Origin: JALQUL01 sp964556425
GTDB lineage: Bacteria > Pseudomonadota > Gammaproteobacteria > Burkholderiales > Burkholderiaceae_C
Reading direction: 5' to 3'
Assembly (NCBI GenBank): GCA_964556425.1
Contig: CAZKWC010000056.1
Location: 1-19,772 of the forward strand
DNA length: 19,772 bases
A program made the position numbers and the translations under genes. This document shows positions 8,352-16,317 of the stretch, in pieces. Positions within the stretch are counted from its first letter, which is position 1. Every line of letters begins with the position of its first letter. The notes beneath the pieces are model-generated. The model did not search any database. It saw nothing but the letters and a program-made list of their open reading frames with translations, and was not told the DNA's origin.

Positions 8352-9700
8352 TAGCGAACTGATTGCAAAGAATTAAAAACACCATTTGCCACTCTTACCC
8401 CACTGGCTAAACAAGCGGTTAATAAATAACCACCAGTAGGGGCATCCCAATCGAGCATTTCTCCGGCAAAAAATAAGGACGGATTTTTTTGTGCTGATAA
8501 GTCAGAGCTAAGTTGCTCAAGGCACAGTCCACCCGAACTACTAATTGCCTCTTCAATTGGGCGAGGTTTTAATAAAACCAATGGTAAAAACTGAATCGTT
8601 TTTGCCACCAAAGGCAAATCAGTTAACTGTTCTTTACTAAGTACTTCAAATAACAAAGCCGCTTTCACCCCTTCAATACCTAAACGTGATTTAAGGTGAT
8701 TAGAAAAACTCTTACTACCCTTGTTTTGCATAAGGGCAGCAAGAATTTTTTCGTAGGTAAAATCGGGTAATAAATTAATGCCTATTGTGGCTTGTCCTTG
8801 CTGATGAATAATTTGCTGAATGAAGGCCGAAGCAGCATAAATTAAACTACCCTCTATGCCATTGGGAGTAAGAATAAATTCGCCTTTTTTATAAAATTTT
8901 TCAGAGGCATTTAATTGCAATTCTAGGGCCACCGACTTTAAAGCTGCACCAGCATATTTTGGATTGATAAATCTAGACCAAGGCGTTTTTAAATCAAAAC
9001 CACAATTACTAGCTTGTAAAGGCTGTACTTGGTAGTTTTCAGATTTTAACCAGGTTTGCCATTGCCCATTTGAGCCCAACTTTGGCCAACTTGCGCCACC
9101 CATCGCCATCACTATGACATCTGCTTGAACCGTCACTTTGCCAGTGTCTCGGTGCTCAAACTCTAATTGCATAGTGGCCTCATTAAAACCCACACACTGA
9201 TGTCGTAAATGGAAAACAACTGCAGAACCAGAACTTGGATATCGCATTTCATGTAACCATGCTCTTAACAAGGGCGCGGCCTTCATTTCATCAGGGAAAA
9301 CTCGCCCAGAACTACCAACAAATGTAGTAATACCTAAACTACTTGCCCACTGCCTGCATTCATCGGCAGCAAAATCATTTAACCAATCCTCTAGATGGGC
9401 AGGACAATTGCCTGCTAAAGTTGCGGGATTTTGAGAGTTGCTATACCTTGAAATAAAGTCTTGCTTGGGTTCTGCATGCGTAAGATTTAAACCACCAATA
9501 CCCGCTAATAAAAACTTTCGACCAACGCTGGGCATAGAATCATAAAGATGGATTTCAAACGGGCATAATTTTTTGTTTTGGGTCCTCGCATTTTTTTCCA
9601 GTTGCAAAAGCTGGTATGCAGTCATTAAGCCCGCTGGTCCCCCGCCTACTATTACAATTTTTTTTGTTTGCATCCCAAACTCATCCATTATTTTAAACAT
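8351..9700 (-). CDS. FAD-dependent oxidoreductase, HI0933/BaiN-like (TIGR03862-type flavoprotein)
   Basis: A predicted two-dinucleotide-binding-fold flavoprotein of unknown substrate. The N-terminus has the FAD-binding IVIVGGGPAGLMTAYQLL motif. Other family hallmarks are KFLLAGIGGLNLTHAE, SSGRVFPDEMKAAPLLRAWL, MAMGGASWPKLGSNGQW, NPKYAGAALKSV and the C-terminal FAGEMLDWDAPTGGYLLTAC. These match the HI0933-like group, in particular the PP4765-type subfamily. The start is uncertain: 9700 gives 449 residues, but the ATG at 9673 (MQTKKIVIVGGG) puts the motif at the usual distance from the N-terminus. Neither has a clear ribosome site. It has no evident link to amino-sugar use. It may share transcripts with nagA, which follows after 52 bp. 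It is divergent from the carnitine operon. Confidence 0.85.
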   Translation of the reverse strand: MFKIMDEFGMQTKKIVIVGGGPAGLMTAYQLLQLEKNARTQNKKLCPFEIHLYDSMPSVGRKFLLAGIGGLNLTHAEPKQDFISRYSNSQNPATLAGNCPAHLEDWLNDFAADECRQWASSLGITTFVGSSGRVFPDEMKAAPLLRAWLHEMRYPSSGSAVVFHLRHQCVGFNEATMQLEFEHRDTGKVTVQADVIVMAMGGASWPKLGSNGQWQTWLKSENYQVQPLQASNCGFDLKTPWSRFINPKYAGAALKSVALELQLNASEKFYKKGEFILTPNGIEGSLIYAASAFIQQIIHQQGQATIGINLLPDFTYEKILAALMQNKGSKSFSNHLKSRLGIEGVKAALLFEVLSKEQLTDLPLVAKTIQFLPLVLLKPRPIEEAISSSGGLCLEQLSSDLSAQKNPSLFFAGEMLDWDAPTGGYLLTACLASGVRVANGVFNSLQSVR

Positions 9701-9803
9701 CCATCATAAACCACCCGCCCAGCCATTTTTGCCTAACCACCAGTCAGGCCTCTAAATTGACGCATCAAATAACGACAAAAAATTGGTAGAATTTCAAAAA
9801 TAG

Positions 9804-9837
9804 TCGCTTTATATCAAAATTATGACGCTATTTATCA
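9804..9837 (+). promoter_or_regulatory. Candidate AraC-family operator upstream of cdhB
   Basis: Two imperfect 13-bp direct repeats, TCGCTTTATATCA (9804-9816) and ACGCTATTTATCA (9825-9837), match at 10 of 13 positions. They are offset by exactly 21 bp, two helical turns. That is the geometry expected for a dimeric AraC-family activator, and such a regulator is encoded at the end of this operon. A possible -10, CATAAT at 9836-9841, overlaps the second repeat with no good -35, which fits an activator-dependent promoter. The leader to the cdhB start is about 125 nt. Confidence 0.55.
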
Positions 9838-9971
9838 TAATAACTGTTAAATGCTTGGTTACAGTGAATCCATCTTGTCAGACTTTGTTAAGGCAATTTT
9901 TGCACTCTTGTCCAAATTGCGAAGCCATAAAGTCTTTCATCATTCAATTAAGCAACATCAAAGGAGTTGGT

Positions 9972-10862
9972 ATGAATAACGAAGTCATTGTTACATGTGC
10001 ATTAACAGGTGCTGGCGATACCGTCGGTAAAAGTCCCCATATTCCAGTCACTCCAGCACAAATTGCGGCGGCTGCAGTAGAAGCAGCCCAAGCTGGTGCA
10101 ACTGTAGTGCATTGCCATGTTCGCGACCCAGAAACTGGCAAATTTAGCCGTGATGTGAACTTGTACAAAGAAGTAGTTGACAGAATTCGTGATACCGGTG
10201 TTGATATGATTATCAACTTAACCGCTGGCATGGGTGGCGACCTTGATATTGGCCCTGGCGAAACCCCATTCGAATTTGGCCCTAACTGTGATTTAGTAGG
10301 CCCAATGGAGCGCCTAAAGCATGTAGAAGCACTTTTACCCGATATCTGTACCCTCGACTGCGGCACACTTAATTTTGGCGATAGTGACATGATTTATGTC
10401 TCTACACCTAATGCGCTTCGTGCAGGTGCTAAACGTATCACTGAACTCGGTGTCAAAGCAGAACTGGAAATTTTTGACACCGGTCATTTGTGGTTCTCCA
10501 AACAAATGATTAAAGAAGGTTTATTACAAGATCCAATTTTCCAATTATGTTTAGGTATTCCTTGGGGCGCACCCGCTGACACCACCACCATGAAAGCCAT
10601 GGTCGATAACATTCCTAGTGGTTCTGTATGGGCTGGTTTTGGCATTGGCCGTTCGCAAATGCCAATGGTGGCACAAGCGGTTTTATTAGGCGGCAATATT
10701 AGGGTGGGTCTTGAAGATAATATTTGGTTAGACAAAGGTGTATTTGCCACGAATGGTTCATTGGTAGAACGTGCAGTTGGCCTTATCGAACGCATGGGCG
10801 CTAGAGCCTTAACTCCAGAAGAAGGCCGCGCCAAAATGGGCCTTACTAAACGAGTCCGTTAA
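9972..10862 (+). CDS. cdhB: 3-dehydrocarnitine:acetyl-CoA trimethylamine transferase (BKACE family)
   Basis: Predicted to convert 3-dehydrocarnitine plus acetyl-CoA to betainyl-CoA and acetoacetate, the second step of aerobic carnitine breakdown. The 296-residue protein is a full-length beta-keto acid cleavage enzyme (TIM barrel). The zinc-binding HCH (His47, His49) lies in VVHCHVRDPETGKFSRD, followed by INLTAGMGG (81-89), ELEIFDTGHLW (164-174), and GNIRVGLEDN (241-250), whose Glu248 corresponds to the conserved active-site glutamate region. I chose ATG 9972 because AAGGAG lies 5 nt upstream (9961-9966) and the family starts with this xxEVIVTCALTG sequence. The upstream ATG at 9822 would add 50 unrelated residues and overlap the operator. 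It is first in a plus-strand operon with cdhA and cdhC. Confidence 0.9.
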   Translation: MNNEVIVTCALTGAGDTVGKSPHIPVTPAQIAAAAVEAAQAGATVVHCHVRDPETGKFSRDVNLYKEVVDRIRDTGVDMIINLTAGMGGDLDIGPGETPFEFGPNCDLVGPMERLKHVEALLPDICTLDCGTLNFGDSDMIYVSTPNALRAGAKRITELGVKAELEIFDTGHLWFSKQMIKEGLLQDPIFQLCLGIPWGAPADTTTMKAMVDNIPSGSVWAGFGIGRSQMPMVAQAVLLGGNIRVGLEDNIWLDKGVFATNGSLVERAVGLIERMGARALTPEEGRAKMGLTKRVR

Positions 10863-10897
10863 TTCCGTTATTTATCAACCTATTTTTTCTCATCATC

Positions 10898-11863
10898 ATG
10901 AACCTTATTCAAGATATTAAAGTATTTGCCGCCATTGGTAGCGGTGTAATTGGCAGTGGTTGGGTGGCTCGTGCATTAGCGCATGGCCTTGACGTAGTGG
11001 CATGGGATCCTGCACCTGGTGCAGAAGAACAATTGCGTTCTAGAGTAGCTAAAGCCTGGCCGGTCTTGGTCAGCAAAGGCGTGGCAGCAGGCGCTAGTTT
11101 AGATCGTCTGCGTTTTGCCAGCACCGTAGAAGAATGTGTTAAAGATGCTGACTTCATTCAAGAAAGTGCCCCAGAACGTCTTGAACTTAAAATTGATTTG
11201 CATGAAAAAATTGGCAAGGCGGCCAAACCAAATGCCATTATTGGTTCTTCTACTTCTGGTTTATTGCCCTCTGATTTTTACGCCAAATGCGCTCACCCAG
11301 AACGCTGCGTAGTGGGTCATCCCTTTAACCCAGTTTATTTATTACCTTTAGTGGAAGTGGTAGGTGGCCAAAACACTGACCCAGCCACTATTCAAGCGGC
11401 CATTGGCATTTACAAAAAACTCAGCATGAAACCGCTGCATGTACGCAAAGAAGTGCCAGGTTTTATTGCCGACCGATTATTAGAAGCCATGTGGCGTGAG
11501 TCGCTTCATTTAGTCAATGACGGTGTGGCAACCACTGGCGAAATTGATGATGCCATCAGATATGGTGCGGGTATGCGCTGGTCATTTATGGGTAGCTTCT
11601 TAATTTACACCTTGGCTGGTGGCGATGCCGGTATGCGACATTTTATGGCGCAGTTTGGCCCCGCCTTAAAACTCCCATGGACCAAATTAGAAGCCCCAGA
11701 ATTAACCGATGGTTTAATTGACGCTATTGTCGATGGCAGTGCCGAGCAATTAGGCAAACATAGCATTGCCGACCTAGAGCGTTACCGTGATGACTGCTTA
11801 ATTGCAGTTCAAGAAGCTATTGCAGCCACTAAACGTAAACACGGAATTTCTGAAGATGAATAA
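10898..11863 (+). CDS. cdhA: L-carnitine 3-dehydrogenase
   Basis: NAD-dependent oxidation of L-carnitine to 3-dehydrocarnitine. The 321-residue length equals that of the Pseudomonas enzyme. It has the 3-hydroxyacyl-CoA dehydrogenase fold: a Rossmann GSGVIG loop (residues 14-19), an acidic residue after strand 2 (Asp37 in VAWDP) favouring NAD over NADP, and the catalytic-histidine motif GHPFNPVYLLPLVEVVGG with His141. A C-terminal helical domain contains VPGFIADRLLEAMWRES. Membership of the carnitine-specific group rests on flanking cdhB and cdhC. The 35-bp spacer after cdhB has no recognisable Shine-Dalgarno sequence (it reads TTTTTTCTCATCATC before ATG). The stop overlaps the thioesterase start by 8 bp. 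Confidence 0.9.
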   Translation: MNLIQDIKVFAAIGSGVIGSGWVARALAHGLDVVAWDPAPGAEEQLRSRVAKAWPVLVSKGVAAGASLDRLRFASTVEECVKDADFIQESAPERLELKIDLHEKIGKAAKPNAIIGSSTSGLLPSDFYAKCAHPERCVVGHPFNPVYLLPLVEVVGGQNTDPATIQAAIGIYKKLSMKPLHVRKEVPGFIADRLLEAMWRESLHLVNDGVATTGEIDDAIRYGAGMRWSFMGSFLIYTLAGGDAGMRHFMAQFGPALKLPWTKLEAPELTDGLIDAIVDGSAEQLGKHSIADLERYRDDCLIAVQEAIAATKRKHGISEDE

Positions 11864-12356
11864 AATTGGCCAGTTCAAAGACGGCTTGTTTTGCACTTGG
11901 AGTGGCCCTATTAGTTCCGAATGGGTGGACTATAACGGCCACCTCCGAGATGCCTTTTATATGCTGATTTTTTCCTATGCCTCTGATGGTTTTATGGATT
12001 TAATCGGCCTAGATGAGGCAGGACGCAATCAAAGTCAGCGCACCATTTACACCCTTGAAACACATCTTAATTATTTATTAGAAGTGAAACAAGGTGGCCA
12101 GTATGCCGTAATGTCACAAATTTTAGCCACTGACAGCAAAAGGGTTCGATTGTTTCACAACCTTATTAACCTTGAAACCGGTGTGAACCATGCGACCAAT
12201 GAACAGGCACTTTTGCATATTGATCTAACCGGTCCTAAAGCGGCTGTTTTTAACCCCGATGTGGCGCAAAAATTAGCTGATTTAGCCACACCGCAAAACG
12301 ATTTGGCTTGGCCTGAAAATGCGGGGCGAGCCATTACTTTTGGTCAAAAAAAATAA
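11856..12356 (+). CDS. cdhC: Betainyl-CoA thioesterase (hotdog fold)
   Basis: Predicted to hydrolyse betainyl-CoA to glycine betaine and CoA, the third carnitine-degradation step. The 166-residue protein has the 4HBT-type hotdog motif WVDYNGHLRDAFYMLIFSY with Asp25 and His29, as in CdhC thioesterases. In some rhizobial proteins this domain is fused to carnitine dehydrogenase, consistent with its position directly behind cdhA. I chose ATG 11856, which overlaps the cdhA stop (ATGAATAA) and gives the family's normal N-terminus. An upstream in-frame ATG at 11802 lies inside cdhA and is rejected. GAAG just before the ATG is a weak ribosome site, so coupling to cdhA translation is likely. Confidence 0.85.
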   Translation: MNKIGQFKDGLFCTWSGPISSEWVDYNGHLRDAFYMLIFSYASDGFMDLIGLDEAGRNQSQRTIYTLETHLNYLLEVKQGGQYAVMSQILATDSKRVRLFHNLINLETGVNHATNEQALLHIDLTGPKAAVFNPDVAQKLADLATPQNDLAWPENAGRAITFGQKK

Positions 12357-12364
12357 TACCTCCA

Positions 12365-12925
12365 ATGAAGCAAGATGAAGTTATGTCACAACACCGTTTA
12401 ACCACTCCACTCGAAGGCGTGCCAGCTTCGATTTGGGACCCGCAAGCACCAATAGCAGCTCCATTGCAATTATGTAACCCATTGGTCAGTGCCGATTGGG
12501 TGGATTACAACGGACATATGAGCGAGTCTTGTTTTTTATTGGTGTTTGGCGATAACTCCGATGCTTTTTTTAGATTCATAGGTATTGATGAAGCTTATAG
12601 AAACGACTTAAAAATGTCGCTTTATACTTTTCAAACCATGATTTTTAATATCAAAGAAGCAGCCGAAGGTGAACCTCTAAAACTCAGCTTGCAATTATTA
12701 GATGCAGATGCCAAACGAGTGCATATTTTCCATAGTATGTATCATGGCATTACCGGCGAGTTATTAGCCACTGGTGAACAAATGTTAATGCATGTGGACA
12801 TGGAAAAAGGAAAATCCTGCGCCATGCCACAAGAGTTGCAAGATAAATTACAAGCCATTTTAAAAGCCCATTCTCATTTGCCTTTGCCGTCGCAAGCCGG
12901 TCAAAAAATTGGCATTCGACGCTAA
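12365..12925 (+). CDS. Second CdhC-like acyl-CoA thioesterase
   Basis: A 186-residue hotdog-fold protein collinear with the preceding thioesterase. It shares WVDYNGHM (Asp47, His51), a following SDAFFRFIGIDEAYR segment, and a central DADAKRVHIFHSMY segment aligned to TDSKRVRLFHNLI of CdhC. It has about 20 extra N-terminal residues (WDPQAPIAAPLQL). Its exact substrate is unknown. Since the operon also encodes genes that would make carnitinyl-CoA from gamma-butyrobetaine, this paralogue could be the carnitinyl-CoA hydrolase (inference). The start may be 12365 or the in-frame ATG at 12383 (MSQHRL). The former is preceded by ACCTCC, which is not a ribosome site; the latter has GATGAAG upstream. 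Confidence 0.8.
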   Translation: MKQDEVMSQHRLTTPLEGVPASIWDPQAPIAAPLQLCNPLVSADWVDYNGHMSESCFLLVFGDNSDAFFRFIGIDEAYRNDLKMSLYTFQTMIFNIKEAAEGEPLKLSLQLLDADAKRVHIFHSMYHGITGELLATGEQMLMHVDMEKGKSCAMPQELQDKLQAILKAHSHLPLPSQAGQKIGIRR

Positions 12926-12963
12926 CTTCTTTCAGCTCATTTCAATTCAAGTATTCAATATTT

Positions 12964-12985
12964 ATAACTGACTTATTGCAGTTAT
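12964..12985 (+). promoter_or_regulatory. Inverted repeat just upstream of the acyl-CoA dehydrogenase ribosome site
   Basis: A perfect 7-bp dyad, ATAACTG (12964-12970) and CAGTTAT (12979-12985), with an 8-nt loop. It ends 5 nt before the AGGAG ribosome site (12990-12994) of the next gene. No U-tract follows, so it is not a terminator. It could be an RNA hairpin affecting translation or a DNA operator for an internal promoter in this 77-bp spacer. The role is unproven. Confidence 0.4.
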
Positions 12986-13002
12986 TAACAGGAGACAAAA
13001 AC

Positions 13003-14022
13003 ATGCATTTCGAACTCAGTCACGAACAAACCATGTTGGTAGATACCGTTAGGCAATTTGTTGAAAAAGAATTGTACCCACATGAAGATCAAGTTGAAAA
13101 AGATGATGAAGTTGACCCAGACCTCGCAGCTGAGATTCAACAAAAAGCCCTCGATATAGGTATTTATGCAGCCAATATGCCGGAGCAATATGGAGGTGGC
13201 GGTTTAAATGTATTTGACCTCACTTTATTAGAGCGAGAATTAGGNNNNNNNNNNNNNNNNNNNNNNNNNNNNNNNNNNNNNNNNNNNNNNNNNNNNNNNN
13301 NNNNNNNNNNNNNNNNNNNNNNNNNNNNNNNNNNNNNNNNNNNNGCCGATTATGTGGTGTTATTTGCAGCTACCGATGTAGAACAAACCAATCACGGCCC
13401 TAAGAAAAAAATCACTGGTTTTTTAGTCGATTTTGATACCCCTGGCGTTACCGTAAGACGCGGCCCCTCATGTGTTTCCCATCGTGGATACCATCAGTGC
13501 GAATTGTTTTTCCAAGACGTTCGCATTCCTGCCCGCAACCGCCTAGGTGAAGAGCACAAAGGTTTTGAACTAATGGGTGAGTGGTTGGGCTCTACCCGCT
13601 TAACTGTAGCTGCTACCAGCGTAGGCAGAGGCCGCCGAGTTTTACAAATGGCCACCGAATGGGCAGCTAACCGTAAACAATTTGGTCAATCCATTGGACG
13701 CTTTCAAGGCACAGGGTTTAAATTAGCCGATATGGCTACCGAACTAGAAGCCGCCGAATTATTAACCCTGCAAGCGGCTTGGAAATGTGATCAAGGCCGA
13801 ATGACTGATAGCGATGCCGCCATGGCCAAAGTATTTGCCTCTGAAGCTTTGGCTCGCATCACTGACCAAAGCTTGCAAATTTTTGGTGGCATGGGGCTAA
13901 TGAACTCTATTCCAATCGAGCGTTTTTGGCGTGATGCCAGGGTCGAAAGAATTTGGGATGGTACCAGTGAAATCCAACGTCATATTATTTCAAGAGCAAT
14001 GTTAAGAGAGTACGGAGCCTAA
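13003..14022 (+). CDS. Acyl-CoA dehydrogenase, probable gamma-butyrobetainyl-CoA dehydrogenase (interrupted by assembly gap)
   Basis: An FAD-dependent acyl-CoA dehydrogenase, by context oxidising gamma-butyrobetainyl-CoA to crotonobetainyl-CoA. The N-terminal domain is visible to about residue 81 (LSHEQTMLVDTVRQFVEKEL, PEQYGGGGLNVFDLTLLEREL). After the gap come the beta domain (GFLVDFDTPGVTVRRG), the helical C-terminal domain (AANRKQFGQSIGRFQGTGFK, QIFGGMGLMNSIPIERFWRD) and IWDGTSEIQRHIISRAMLRE. The residue at the usual catalytic glutamate position (YEGT in MCAD) is Asp here (codon 13957-13959). ATG 13003 is chosen for AGGAG 8 nt upstream. The 100 N replace the FAD/substrate-binding stretch. 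Family length suggests about 60-75 residues are really missing, so numbering after the gap is not valid and the unbroken frame is fortuitous. Confidence 0.85.
   Translation: MHFELSHEQTMLVDTVRQFVEKELYPHEDQVEKDDEVDPDLAAEIQQKALDIGIYAANMPEQYGGGGLNVFDLTLLERELXXXXXXXXXXXXXXXXXXXXXXXXXXXXXXXXXXADYVVLFAATDVEQTNHGPKKKITGFLVDFDTPGVTVRRGPSCVSHRGYHQCELFFQDVRIPARNRLGEEHKGFELMGEWLGSTRLTVAATSVGRGRRVLQMATEWAANRKQFGQSIGRFQGTGFKLADMATELEAAELLTLQAAWKCDQGRMTDSDAAMAKVFASEALARITDQSLQIFGGMGLMNSIPIERFWRDARVERIWDGTSEIQRHIISRAMLREYGA
13245..13344. other. Assembly gap (100 N) inside acyl-CoA dehydrogenase gene
   Basis: Exactly 100 N, the usual placeholder for an unknown gap length. The two sides are clearly the N- and C-terminal parts of one acyl-CoA dehydrogenase, so the join is very likely correct. 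Confidence 0.97.
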
Positions 14023-14029
14023 AATTGCC

Positions 14030-16207
14030 ATGAAGTTAGCTATGCAGACCACCCCTACTACCCCATCGCTTGAGCGCCTATTTCATCCAAAATCTATTGC
14101 GGTGGTAGGTGGCAAAAGTGCACTTGAAGCCATAGAGCAATGTCAAAAACTAGGATTTAAAGGTGAAATATGGCCTATTCATCCTAGCCATAAAATCATG
14201 GCGGGTCTTCAGTGTTACGCCGATGTAGCGTCATTACCTGACGCACCAGATGCTTGTTTTGTAGCCGTTCCTGCGATGGCCACCATAGAGGTAGTAGCAG
14301 AACTGGCTAAAAAAGGCGCTGGCGGGGTGATTTGTTATGCTTCTGGTTTTTCTGAAATTGGCGCTATTGGGCAAGAGCGTCAAGAGCAATTAATTCAAGC
14401 GGCCAATGGCATGCCATTATTAGGCCCTAATTGTTATGGCATGATCAATTACCTTGATGGCTTTGCACTTTGGCCCGATCAACATGGCGGCCAAAGAGTC
14501 TCTGAAGGTGTGGCTATTATTACTCAGAGCGGTAATATTGGTCTGAATTTAACCATGCAAACTCGTGGCCTACCTTTGGCCTACATGATTACCGTGGGCA
14601 ATAAGGCGGGCGTTGATTTTCCAGAAATGATAGAAGCGCTGCTAGAAGATCCAAAAATTACAGCCATAGGCATGCATATTGAAGGCTTAAGCAATGTAGA
14701 AGCTTTTTCTAAAGCTGCACTAAAGGCTTTGCAAAAAGGCATTCCATTAGTGGCTTTAAAATCGGGTAGCTCTAGCAAGGGTGCACAAATTACCATGTCG
14801 CATACCAGCAGTTTATCGGGTGCTGATCAACTCTATGATGCACTTTTTGAACGCTTTGGTATTGGCCGTGTTTACAACCCTAGTAGCCTAATTGAAACTC
14901 TAAAATTTTTGCATGTTAGCGCCAAACGAGGGCCATTAAGCAGTAATAGCATTACCTCGGCAAGTTGCTCTGGCGGTGAGGCTTCTTTAGTGGCGGATTT
15001 AGCTCAGCGACATGGCCTAGAAATGCCCGATCTGCCCAGTGTTATAGAGCAAGAGTTAGTAGATATTTTAGGTGAAAAAGTCAACGTGGCTAACCCCCTT
15101 GATTACCACACCTATATATGGGGCGACTTGGGCGCCAGCACTGCTGCTTTTACAGGTTTATTAAAAACTAATTTTGCAGTGCATTTATTGGTTCTTGATT
15201 ACCCTAGACTAGACCGCTGCAAAGCCGACTCTTGGGAAACCACATTAAGCGCTTATATACAAGCGGCAAAAAATACTGGGCAAATGGCCTGTATAGTGAG
15301 TTCTATGCCAGAGGGCTTACCAGAAAACTTAACGGCCAGGTTGATGCAAGAAGGCTTAGCCCCCATGATGGGTCTTGAAGAATGTATAGAAGCCATTGCT
15401 TGTGCCGTAAAAATCAGCAAAGCTCGACTTAAAGTTGATCAAATACCGACTTTAAATGCAGTTGCCTTGTTGTCTAATGGAGTGCAGCCAACTGTTTACA
15501 CATGGGATGAAGTACAAAGTAAAAAAGCCCTCGCTGCCTTTGGTTTACCAATACCCTCATCGAGGCAACTTAGCTTAGCGCAAGCACGATTATTTGCCGC
15601 AGAACTAGAAGCCAATACCATTGGCTTTCATTCAGCCAATAGCCATATTGCTAATTTAGCTATGCACTACCCTGTTGTGCTTAAAGCGGTGTCAAGTCAA
15701 CTAGCCCACAAAACTGAGGCTGGAGCGGTAAAACTGAATATTAAAAATTCATCAGAATTATTAAATGCCCTTGATCAAATGGCGCATTTATCAGATCAAT
15801 TTTTAATTGAAGAAATGGCTCAAAATATGGTGGCCGAAATTATTGTAGGTGTCACTCAAGACCCACAATTTGGCCCTAGTTTAACCATTGGAGCTGGTGG
15901 TATTTTGGTGGAAATTTTAAAAGACAGTAAAACACTTTTATTGCCTACCAATGCCCAAGAAGTTGAAAATGCTTTATTGAGTTTACGCATGGCGCCATTG
16001 TTAAAAGGTTATCGAGGAAAACCTGCCACCTCTATTGCTCAAGTGGTAAAAGCCATCTTAAGTATTGCTGATTTTGCCCAACACAACGCTCATCATTTGC
16101 AAGAGTTAGATGTGAACCCATTAATGGCTTTAGCCGATACCGGCCAATCTGGCCAATGTGTGGTTGCAGTTGATGCTTTAATACGATCTACTAAGCTTGC
16201 CAGCTAA
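14030..16207 (+). CDS. NDP-forming acyl-CoA synthetase (acetate--CoA ligase family), probably activating gamma-butyrobetaine or carnitine
   Basis: A single-chain, 725-residue ADP-forming-type acyl-CoA synthetase. In order: a CoA-binding Rossmann domain (about residues 15-110, SIAVVGGKS at 22-30), succinyl-CoA-ligase-like domains (LLGPNCYGMIN near 140; the phospho-histidine motif ITMSHTSSLSGAD with His258), and a C-terminal ATP-grasp domain from about 490 (YTWDEVQSKKALAAFGLP; LAHKTEAGAVKLNI; FLIEEMAQNMVAEIIVGV; ELDVNPLMAL). It follows the acyl-CoA dehydrogenase by 7 bp and precedes a CaiD-like hydratase, so activation of gamma-butyrobetaine, crotonobetaine or carnitine is the natural role. It is unrelated to the AMP-forming CaiC of enterobacteria. 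ATG 14030 is used; an in-frame ATG at 14042 is also possible. The substrate cannot be read from sequence. Confidence 0.85.
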   Translation: MKLAMQTTPTTPSLERLFHPKSIAVVGGKSALEAIEQCQKLGFKGEIWPIHPSHKIMAGLQCYADVASLPDAPDACFVAVPAMATIEVVAELAKKGAGGVICYASGFSEIGAIGQERQEQLIQAANGMPLLGPNCYGMINYLDGFALWPDQHGGQRVSEGVAIITQSGNIGLNLTMQTRGLPLAYMITVGNKAGVDFPEMIEALLEDPKITAIGMHIEGLSNVEAFSKAALKALQKGIPLVALKSGSSSKGAQITMSHTSSLSGADQLYDALFERFGIGRVYNPSSLIETLKFLHVSAKRGPLSSNSITSASCSGGEASLVADLAQRHGLEMPDLPSVIEQELVDILGEKVNVANPLDYHTYIWGDLGASTAAFTGLLKTNFAVHLLVLDYPRLDRCKADSWETTLSAYIQAAKNTGQMACIVSSMPEGLPENLTARLMQEGLAPMMGLEECIEAIACAVKISKARLKVDQIPTLNAVALLSNGVQPTVYTWDEVQSKKALAAFGLPIPSSRQLSLAQARLFAAELEANTIGFHSANSHIANLAMHYPVVLKAVSSQLAHKTEAGAVKLNIKNSSELLNALDQMAHLSDQFLIEEMAQNMVAEIIVGVTQDPQFGPSLTIGAGGILVEILKDSKTLLLPTNAQEVENALLSLRMAPLLKGYRGKPATSIAQVVKAILSIADFAQHNAHHLQELDVNPLMALADTGQSGQCVVAVDALIRSTKLAS

Positions 16208-16217
16208 AGCTGCCAAC

Positions 16218-16317
16218 NNNNNNNNNNNNNNNNNNNNNNNNNNNNNNNNNNNNNNNNNNNNNNNNNNNNNNNNNNNNNNNNNNNNNNNNNNNNNNNNNNN
16301 NNNNNNNNNNNNNNNNN
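16218..16317. other. Assembly gap (100 N) removing most of the hydratase gene
   Basis: Exactly 100 N begin 10 nt after the synthetase stop. Only the last 49 codons of an enoyl-CoA hydratase follow, and that family is about 260 residues. The true gap must therefore hold at least about 630 bp and could hide a further gene. Confidence 0.95.

Noticed and set aside
9822..9971. 50-codon N-terminal extension of cdhB from ATG 9822
   Set aside because: It overlaps the proposed operator, encodes sequence not found at the start of BKACE enzymes, and ATG 9972 has a strong AAGGAG site.
9944..10834. Minus-strand ORFs of 148 and 116 codons antisense to cdhB
   Set aside because: Shadows of a well-supported enzyme gene; they have no domain signature and no ribosome site.
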